Below are positions 58,860 through 64,000 of a stretch of DNA of 64,000 nucleotides, one piece after another. Both the position numbers and the translations under genes were made by a program. Every line of letters begins with the position of its first letter. The first letter of the stretch is position 1. The DNA comes from Albidovulum sediminicola (GTDB lineage: Bacteria > Pseudomonadota > Alphaproteobacteria > Rhodobacterales > Rhodobacteraceae): the NCBI RefSeq assembly GCF_025751575.1, contig NZ_JAOWLA010000014.1, positions 51,079 through 115,078 on the forward strand. Reading direction: 5' to 3'. The notes beneath the pieces were generated by a model. It did not search any database. It was not told where the DNA came from and saw nothing but the letters and a program-made list of their open reading frames with translations.

Positions 58860-60347
58860 ATGACCGACAAGACCCATCCGGTGGATGAACTCCTTCCGGT
58901 GCCCAAGCTCTTCACCCTTGGTCTGCAACATGTGCTGGTCATGTATGCCGGCGCCATCGCGGTGCCGCTCATCATCGGGCGCGTTCTGAAACTCGAGCCC
59001 CAGGACGTGGCCTTCCTGATCTCGGCGGACCTGTTCGTCTGCGGGATCGTCACGCTTCTGCAATCGCTGGGTGCCACGCAGTGGTTCGGCATCAAGCTTC
59101 CGGTGATGATGGGGGTGACCTTTGCCTCGGTCGGGCCGATGATCTCGATCGGGCTTGCCCATCCGGGCGTCGATGGGGCGCGGATGATCTTCGGCGCGAT
59201 CATCGCGGCGGGTGCCATCGCGATCCTGATCGCGCCGCTGATGTCCAAGATGCTGCGCTTCTTTCCGCCGGTCGTGACCGGGACCATCATCCTTGTCATC
59301 GGCGTGACGCTGATGCGGATCGGCATCAACTGGATCTTCGGACTGCCGGTCGGCCCGACCGCGCCCAAGACCATCGACCCGGCCCATGCCGGCTGGCTGA
59401 AGCAGGTGGCCGACCTGGCCGCCGCCTCCGGCGGGGCGATCCCCGAGGTGCCGAAAGGCCTGGCCATCGCACCTTCTGCCGCGAACCCGCTTTATGCCGC
59501 GCCTGGGAATATCCTGATCTCGTTCATCGTGCTGGCCTCCATCCTCGCGATCGCGAAGTTCGGCAAGGGCTTCGTCGCCAATATCGCGGTGCTGCTTGGC
59601 ATCGTGATCGGGGGCGTGCTGGCAGCCGCGCTTGGCATGATGCATTTCGACAAGGTCGGCGGCGCGGGTTGGTTCGCGTTGATCTCGCCCTTCCATTTCG
59701 GCGCGCCGGTCTTCGACCCGGTCATGATCCTGACAATGGTCCTCGTCATGATCGTCGTGATGATCGAATCGACGGGCATGTTCCTGGCGCTGGGCGACAT
59801 GACCGGCAGCAAGATCACGCCCCGGCGCCTGGCGGCCGGCCTGAGGATGGACGGGCTCGGCACCGTCATCGGGGGGCTCTTCAACACCTTCCCCTATACC
59901 TCGTTCAGCCAGAACGTCGGCCTTGTCGGCGTCACCGGGATCAAGAGCCGCTTCATCTGCGTAAGCGGCGGCCTGATCCTGATCGTCCTTGGCCTGGTGC
60001 CGAAGATGGGCGCCCTGGTCGAGGCGCTTCCGACCGCCGTTCTGGGCGGCGCGGGCCTGGTGATGTTCGGGATGGTCGCCGCGACCGGCATCCGCATTCT
60101 TGCCGCCGGGGCCGATTTCGCGGGCAACCGTCACAACCTCTTCATCGTCGCGGTCTCGCTCGGCTTCGGGATGATCCCGCTCGTCGCGCCGGACTTCAAG
60201 ATGTGGATGCCCCATTCGATCCACCCGCTGATCGACTCCGGTATCCTGCTGACGACGATTTCTGCTGTGACACTCAACGCGTTCTTCAACGGCGCGCAAG
60301 CGACGGCGGAGGACGCGCGCGCCGCCGCCAGCGTGGCCGAACACTGA
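58860..60347 (+). CDS. NCS2 family purine permease (urate/xanthine type)
   Basis: A 495-residue proton symporter with about 14 membrane segments. It begins with LFTLGLQHVLVMYAGAIAVPLIIG, the COG2233 hallmark with QH in helix 1. ESTGMFLALGDMTG in helix 8 and SQNVGLVGVTGIKSR in helix 10 are the NAT-signature regions. The sequence resembles UacT/XanP purine transporters rather than UraA. The urate-degradation genes beside it favour urate or xanthine as substrate. GGAGG (58849-58853) fits ATG 58860 better than ATG 58857. A large GC palindrome follows the stop. Confidence 0.92.
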   Translation: MTDKTHPVDELLPVPKLFTLGLQHVLVMYAGAIAVPLIIGRVLKLEPQDVAFLISADLFVCGIVTLLQSLGATQWFGIKLPVMMGVTFASVGPMISIGLAHPGVDGARMIFGAIIAAGAIAILIAPLMSKMLRFFPPVVTGTIILVIGVTLMRIGINWIFGLPVGPTAPKTIDPAHAGWLKQVADLAAASGGAIPEVPKGLAIAPSAANPLYAAPGNILISFIVLASILAIAKFGKGFVANIAVLLGIVIGGVLAAALGMMHFDKVGGAGWFALISPFHFGAPVFDPVMILTMVLVMIVVMIESTGMFLALGDMTGSKITPRRLAAGLRMDGLGTVIGGLFNTFPYTSFSQNVGLVGVTGIKSRFICVSGGLILIVLGLVPKMGALVEALPTAVLGGAGLVMFGMVAATGIRILAAGADFAGNRHNLFIVAVSLGFGMIPLVAPDFKMWMPHSIHPLIDSGILLTTISAVTLNAFFNGAQATAEDARAAASVAEH

Positions 60348-60352
60348 TCTTC

Positions 60353-60378
60353 GAAGGGGGGCGGGCCCGCCCCCCTTC
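60353..60378. terminator. 26-bp perfect GC palindrome after the NCS2 permease gene
   Basis: A perfect inverted repeat starting GAAGGGGGGCGGG and ending with its complement, 5 bp after the stop codon. As RNA it would form a very stable hairpin. A short CCCCCGTTTC follows. Likely transcript end for the purine island. Confidence 0.65.
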
Positions 60379-60436
60379 GCCCCCGTTTCAATGACCCTTG
60401 CGCGGCCGGCAGTTTCGTGATGATCTGCCGGGGATA

Positions 60437-60448
60437 ATTTGATCAAAT
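60437..60448. promoter_or_regulatory. Palindrome ATTTGATCAAAT at the kinase gene start
   Basis: A perfect 12-bp inverted repeat ending only 3 bp before ATG 60452. Its core is identical to the site at 21729-21740. A bound repressor here would cover the start region directly. No ribosome site fits between the palindrome and the ATG, so the transcript may be leaderless. Confidence 0.6.
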
Positions 60449-60451
60449 CAG

Positions 60452-61486
60452 ATGACAGCCGCCAGCACCGCCCCAAGCCTTACGGCCGCCCCGCCGGCCT
60501 TTTCGCCCGCCGAGGCGCTCGCGCTTGCCGAACGGACATTCGGCCGGACCGGGCGGCTCGACCCGCTGACCTCGGAGCGCGATCTGAATTTCCGCCTCAC
60601 GACGGCCACTGGCGACAGCTTCGTGCTCAAGATCGGCAACGCTGCCGAACCGGCGGAAGTGTCGGAGTTCCAGACTGCCGCCCTGCGCCACATCGCGGCC
60701 CGCGATCCGGATCTACCCGTGCCCCGCGTGGTCCCGGCGCTCGACGGCCGGATCGGCGTTCCCCTGCCGGGCGGAGAGATCCTGCGCATGCTGACCTGGG
60801 TGGAGGGGCACCCGATGCACAGGGCGACCTCCTCCCCCGCGTTGCGCCAAAGCCTGGGGGCGACCGCCGCGCGGCTGACCCGCGCGCTTGAGGGGTTCGA
60901 ACACCCGGGCGCCGATCATGAGCTCTTGTGGGACATCAAGAACGCGGCGCGGGTGCGGCCCTTCCTGCCCTCCGTGACCGACGCGCGGCTGCACGACCTT
61001 GTCGCGCTCTGGCTCGACCGGTTCGAGGCGGAGATCGCCCCGGCCCTTGGGGACCTGCCCTGGCAGGTCGTCCATGCCGACCTCAATCCCTTCAATGTGC
61101 TGACCGACGCCGAGGGGAGGACTGTCACCGGCATCCTCGATTTCGGCGACATGGTGTGCACGCCGCGCATCTGCGACCTTGCCGTCGCGGCCTCTTACCA
61201 CGCGGACCCGGCCCGCCCGCTCGACACGCTGGCCGAAGTGGTCGGCGCCTGGCATACGGTCCTGCCGCTCACCCCGGCGGAGGCGCGGGCGATGCCCGAC
61301 CTGATCGCGATGCGGATGGTGCTGACCGTCGTCATCGCGCACTGGCGCGCGGGGCTCTATCCCGACAACGCCGCCTATATCCTGCGCAATGTCCCGGCCT
61401 CCGGCGCCGGGCTTGCGGCCCTGACGCAGGCGGGGCGGGACACGGCCCGCGCCCGCGTCGCCCAGATCCTGGAGGCCAGGCCATGA
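60452..61486 (+). CDS. APH-fold phosphotransferase, hydroxylysine-kinase-like
   Basis: A 344-residue small-molecule kinase of the aminoglycoside phosphotransferase/choline kinase fold. The N-lobe Lys is in SFVLKIGN. The catalytic loop is VVHADLNPFNVL (HxDxxxxN) and the metal-binding loop ILDFGDM. It resembles hydroxylysine kinase (HYKK/AGPHD1) and homoserine kinase-like II proteins. The following gene, overlapping by ATGA, is a class-III PLP enzyme of the phospholyase group. Together they suggest phosphorylation of an amino alcohol or hydroxy-amino acid, followed by elimination of phosphate. Substrate is inferred from the pairing. Confidence 0.82.
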   Translation: MTAASTAPSLTAAPPAFSPAEALALAERTFGRTGRLDPLTSERDLNFRLTTATGDSFVLKIGNAAEPAEVSEFQTAALRHIAARDPDLPVPRVVPALDGRIGVPLPGGEILRMLTWVEGHPMHRATSSPALRQSLGATAARLTRALEGFEHPGADHELLWDIKNAARVRPFLPSVTDARLHDLVALWLDRFEAEIAPALGDLPWQVVHADLNPFNVLTDAEGRTVTGILDFGDMVCTPRICDLAVAASYHADPARPLDTLAEVVGAWHTVLPLTPAEARAMPDLIAMRMVLTVVIAHWRAGLYPDNAAYILRNVPASGAGLAALTQAGRDTARARVAQILEARP

Positions 61487-62796
61487 CCGCCCGCGAAGCC
61501 ATGCCCAACGCCTATGTCCCCGGCCAGGGCAACCTGTCGGAGGGCGACGCGGCCCTTGTCGCGCGCAGGGAACGGGCACTCGGCCCCGCCTACCGGCTGT
61601 TCTACGAAACACCCCTGCACCTTGTCCGGGGGGAGGGCGTGTGGCTTTACGATGCGGCGGGGGAAGCGTACCTCGACACCTACAACAACGTCGCCTCGGT
61701 CGGGCATTGCCACCCGCGCGTGGTCGCCGCGATGGCAGGCCAGGCCGCGACCTTCGCCAGCCACACCCGCTATCTGCACGAGGCCGTCCTGGATTATTCC
61801 GAACGGTTGCTCGCGACCGTCCCGGCCGCGCTGTCGCATATGATGTTCACCTGCACGGGGTCGGAGGCCAACGACCTTGCCCTGCGCATCGCACGCGAAC
61901 ACACGGGCGGCACCGGCATCATCGTGACCGAAAACGCCTATCACGGCGTGACCTTGGCGGTGTCGGGGTTTTCGCCCTCGCTCGGTCCCGGCGTTCCGCT
62001 TGGGGAACATGTCCGCACCGTTCCGGCACCGGACCCGGCGCTGGGCGCGCGGACCGGCGCGGTCTTTGCCGCCGGCGTCCAGGCGGCCATCGACGACCTG
62101 ACGCGCCACGGCATCCGGCCTGCCGTCCTGATCGTCGATACGATCTTTTCCTCGGACGGCGTGATCCCGGACCCTGCGGGTTTCCTCGCCCCGGCGGCAG
62201 AGGCGATCCGCGCGGCGGGCGGGCTTTTCATCGCCGACGAGGTGCAGCCCGGCTTCGGACGCACAGGCGCCGGAATGTGGGGGTTTGCCCGCCACGGGGT
62301 GGTTCCCGACATGGTCTCCCTCGGCAAGCCGATGGGGAACGGCTATCCCGTCGCGGGACTGATCCTGCGGCCCGAGGTCGTGGCGCGGTTCGGCGCGAAG
62401 GGGCGTTACTTCAACACCTTCGGCGGCAACGCCGTGGCCGCCACCACCGCGGCGGCGGTTCTGGACGTGATCGAGGACGAGGGGCTGATCGAGAACGCCC
62501 GCCTCACCGGGGCCTATCTGGCCGAGGGCCTGAGGACGCTTGCCACACGGTTCCCGGCCCTCGGGCCGATCCGCGGTGCGGGCCTGTTCGTCGGGGCCGA
62601 TATCGTGGATGGGGACGCGCCGGACGCCGCGCTGACCCATCGCGTGGTCAATGCACTCCGCCAGGCGCGGGTGCTGATCTCCGCCACCGGGGCGTCGGCC
62701 AATACGCTCAAGATCCGCCCGCCGCTGGTCTTCGCCCGCGACCACGCCGACATCTTCCTCGACCGGTTCGAGACGGTGCTGAAGGCGCTTTCCTAA
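61483..62796 (+). CDS. Class-III PLP-dependent aminotransferase/phospholyase
   Basis: A 437-residue PLP enzyme. Class-III landmarks: YDAAGEAYLDTYNNVASVGHCHPRVVAAM, FTCTGSEANDLALRIAREHTGG, AYHGVT, the metal-free DEVQPGFGRTG, and the Schiff-base Lys in SLGKPMGNGYPVAG. The YNNVASVGHCHP stretch resembles the AGXT2L1/AGXT2L2 group (ethanolamine-phosphate and phosphohydroxylysine phospholyases) more than ordinary transaminases. With the kinase gene upstream this makes a two-step lyase pathway plausible. Its TAA overlaps the stop of the convergent GAPDH gene. Confidence 0.85.
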   Translation: MTAREAMPNAYVPGQGNLSEGDAALVARRERALGPAYRLFYETPLHLVRGEGVWLYDAAGEAYLDTYNNVASVGHCHPRVVAAMAGQAATFASHTRYLHEAVLDYSERLLATVPAALSHMMFTCTGSEANDLALRIAREHTGGTGIIVTENAYHGVTLAVSGFSPSLGPGVPLGEHVRTVPAPDPALGARTGAVFAAGVQAAIDDLTRHGIRPAVLIVDTIFSSDGVIPDPAGFLAPAAEAIRAAGGLFIADEVQPGFGRTGAGMWGFARHGVVPDMVSLGKPMGNGYPVAGLILRPEVVARFGAKGRYFNTFGGNAVAATTAAAVLDVIEDEGLIENARLTGAYLAEGLRTLATRFPALGPIRGAGLFVGADIVDGDAPDAALTHRVVNALRQARVLISATGASANTLKIRPPLVFARDHADIFLDRFETVLKALS

Positions 62797-63779
62797 AGCC
62801 CGGCCATCAGCCGCGCGGCGTCGAGCATCCGGTTGGAAAAGCCCCATTCGTTGTCGTACCAACCGAAGACCCGGATCAGCCCGCCGGCCGTCACATGCGT
62901 CTCCGGCAGCGCCATGACGATGCTTTCGGGGCGCGCCCGCAGATCGGAGGACACCAGCGGCCGCTCGGTCCAGCCGATCACGCCCCCGCCCGTCTGCAAC
63001 GCGGCGTTCACCGCCTCGCGCCCCGGCCGGGCCCGCGTCATCACCGTCAGATCGACGGCCGAGACCGAGGCCGTCGGCACCCGCACCGCCGCGCCCTCGA
63101 TCCGGCCCGCGATTTCGGGCAGGACCACGTCCAGCAGCCTCTGGGCCGACGTCGTGGTCGGCACCATCGACAGCGCCGCCGCGCGGCTGCGCGCATAGTC
63201 CGCCCCCGGCGCGTCCACCGTGGGCTGGGACCCGGTGTAGCAATGGATCGTGGTCATCCACCCCGTCTCCACGCCCCATTCCGCCTCGATCAGCCGCGCG
63301 AGCGGCGCCAGCGCGTTGGTCGTGCAGGACGCGTTTGAAACGATCCGGTGATCGGGCGACAGCCGCCCTTCGTTCGCGCCGATGACCAGCGTGAAATCAG
63401 CCGTGCGCGAGGGGCCGGAAACCAGGACGCGCCGCGCGCCTGCCTTGAGCCCGGCCTCCGCGAAGGACCGCTCTCCGCCCAGACCCGTACATTCCATCAC
63501 CACGTCGATGCCCGTCAGGTCGAGGGTCGCAAGATCCCGTGCGCCCGTCAGCGCGATGCGCCGCCCATCGACCACCAGTGCCCCCGCCTCCAGGGCGACC
63601 GACCCCTTCCAGGGGCCGAAGGTGCTGTCGTATTCGAAAAGATAGGCGGCCATTTCCGGCCGGGCGATGTCGTTGACGGCGACGATCTCGATCCCGGCAT
63701 TGCGCGGGTCCGAAAGCGCGGCCCGCAGCACGGACCGCCCGATCCGGCCAAACCCGTTGATCGCCACACGAACCGTCAT
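62793..63779 (-). CDS. gap: Type I glyceraldehyde-3-phosphate dehydrogenase
   Basis: A 328-residue NAD(P)-dependent dehydrogenase phosphorylating glyceraldehyde-3-phosphate. Rossmann motif INGFGRIGRSVLRA, catalytic Cys in SNASCTTNALAPL, catalytic His in TTIHCYTGSQ, and the C-terminal WYDNEWGFSNRMLD. Two common positions differ from typical Gap proteins (SGPSRTAD for the usual SAPSKGAD, and HCYTGSQ for HAYTxDQ), so it may be a paralogue with a changed role. Erythrose-4-phosphate dehydrogenase is an alternative. No glycolytic genes flank it. It converges on the PLP enzyme gene with overlapping stop codons. Confidence 0.85.
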   Translation of the reverse strand: MTVRVAINGFGRIGRSVLRAALSDPRNAGIEIVAVNDIARPEMAAYLFEYDSTFGPWKGSVALEAGALVVDGRRIALTGARDLATLDLTGIDVVMECTGLGGERSFAEAGLKAGARRVLVSGPSRTADFTLVIGANEGRLSPDHRIVSNASCTTNALAPLARLIEAEWGVETGWMTTIHCYTGSQPTVDAPGADYARSRAAALSMVPTTTSAQRLLDVVLPEIAGRIEGAAVRVPTASVSAVDLTVMTRARPGREAVNAALQTGGGVIGWTERPLVSSDLRARPESIVMALPETHVTAGGLIRVFGWYDNEWGFSNRMLDAARLMAGL

Positions 63780-63882
63780 GCCCGCCCTCCGAGATCCCCG
63801 CGTCAGTCAAACCACGAAGGCGCGCAGCCCGAAACCCCCAATTTTGTAACCGATACGCCCAGCTACCAAACCGTGGCGGCGC

Positions 63883-64000
63883 TCAGACCTCGACGGCGAT
63901 TGCCAGCCCGAATTCCTCGGCCCGCCGGACGGCCGCGCCCGCCACGGCGAGGTCCTGGAGCCCGACGCCTGTGCCGTCGAAGAGGGTGATCTGCGCCTCC
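63883..64000 (-). CDS. Ornithine cyclodeaminase / mu-crystallin family protein, C-terminal end (partial)
   Basis: The last 38 codons of a minus-strand gene that begins beyond the window. The peptide contains ITLFDGTGVGLQDLAVAGAAVRRA, the typical C-terminus of the OCD/mu-crystallin family (usually ITLFKSvGlAlqDlaaA). It ends EFGLAIAVEV before a TGA. Members include ornithine cyclodeaminase, alanine dehydrogenase and ketimine reductase-type enzymes. The substrate cannot be inferred from this end alone. Confidence 0.75.
   Translation of the reverse strand, partial: EAQITLFDGTGVGLQDLAVAGAAVRRAEEFGLAIAVEV

Overview
The window is chromosomal DNA from a high-GC alphaproteobacterium, most likely of the Rhodobacteraceae/Paracoccaceae (order Rhodobacterales). 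Three things point there: the gene set (DUF1285, DUF599, DUF1523 and Hsp20 proteins, glcDEF, a two-domain ALDH16 next to deoC, a purine-catabolism block with a PuuE-UraD fusion); tightly packed operons whose genes overlap by ATGA or TGATG; and a family of intergenic repeats (GC stem-loop, then ACCCCC-GGATATTTG, then an AAGAAGAAG-like tail) typical of these genomes. I saw no rRNA, tRNA, CRISPR array, insertion sequence or prophage. No gene-free stretch exceeds about 250 bp.

Layout. 1-2.6 kb: the end of polA, a CDF metal exporter, a hydroxypyruvate-isomerase-like protein and DUF1285. 2.65-9.4 kb: a four-gene MoxR / DUF58 / BatA-DUF4159 / vWA-like membrane operon. 9.4-14.5 kb: two small genes, then glycolate oxidase glcD-glcE-glcF with a palindromic operator candidate. 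14.5-20 kb: a secreted trypsin-like protease, an Hsp20 gene behind a ROSE-type RNA thermometer, an ECF sigma factor coupled to a membrane vWA protein, and two exported proteins. 20.2-29.9 kb: succinate-semialdehyde dehydrogenase divergent from a kynurenine-formamidase-like hydrolase, then a minus-strand array of an oligopeptide-type ABC transporter (permeases and a fused ATPase), an aldehyde dehydrogenase, an SDR and a DmpA-type peptidase. 30-34.6 kb: creatinase behind a hairpin-rich leader, an L,D-transpeptidase, a cupin, and the solute-binding protein that probably belongs to the split ABC transporter. 34.7-37.8 kb: panB-panC and an M20 deacylase.

37.9-45.3 kb holds the most unusual locus: eight co-directional, mostly overlapping genes of unknown function. 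They encode a coiled-coil protein, an Imm10-like small protein, an unknown protein, a classical AAA ATPase with a long helical N-terminus, a visibly AT-richer small gene inserted between perfect ATGA junctions, a large unknown protein and two membrane proteins, one of them DUF1523. I regard this as the best candidate for an undescribed system.

45.4-50.7 kb: a GNAT gene with an apparent internal deletion, then deoC, ALDH16 and a polytopic membrane protein. 50.8-60.3 kb: a purine-degradation island. A branched-chain-type (HAAT) ABC transporter lies next to hiuH, a PuuE-UraD fusion, ureidoglycine aminohydrolase, ureidoglycolate lyase and an NCS2 urate/xanthine-type permease. Together these import a purine or ureide and convert 5-hydroxyisourate towards glyoxylate and urea, which could feed glyoxylate metabolism alongside glycolate oxidase. 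Uricase and allantoate amidohydrolase are not in the window. 60.4-62.8 kb: a kinase plus class-III PLP enzyme pair resembling the hydroxylysine kinase / phospholyase couple. Its upstream 12-bp palindrome is identical to one in front of the succinate-semialdehyde dehydrogenase gene. The window ends with a GAPDH gene and the 3' end of an ornithine-cyclodeaminase-like gene.
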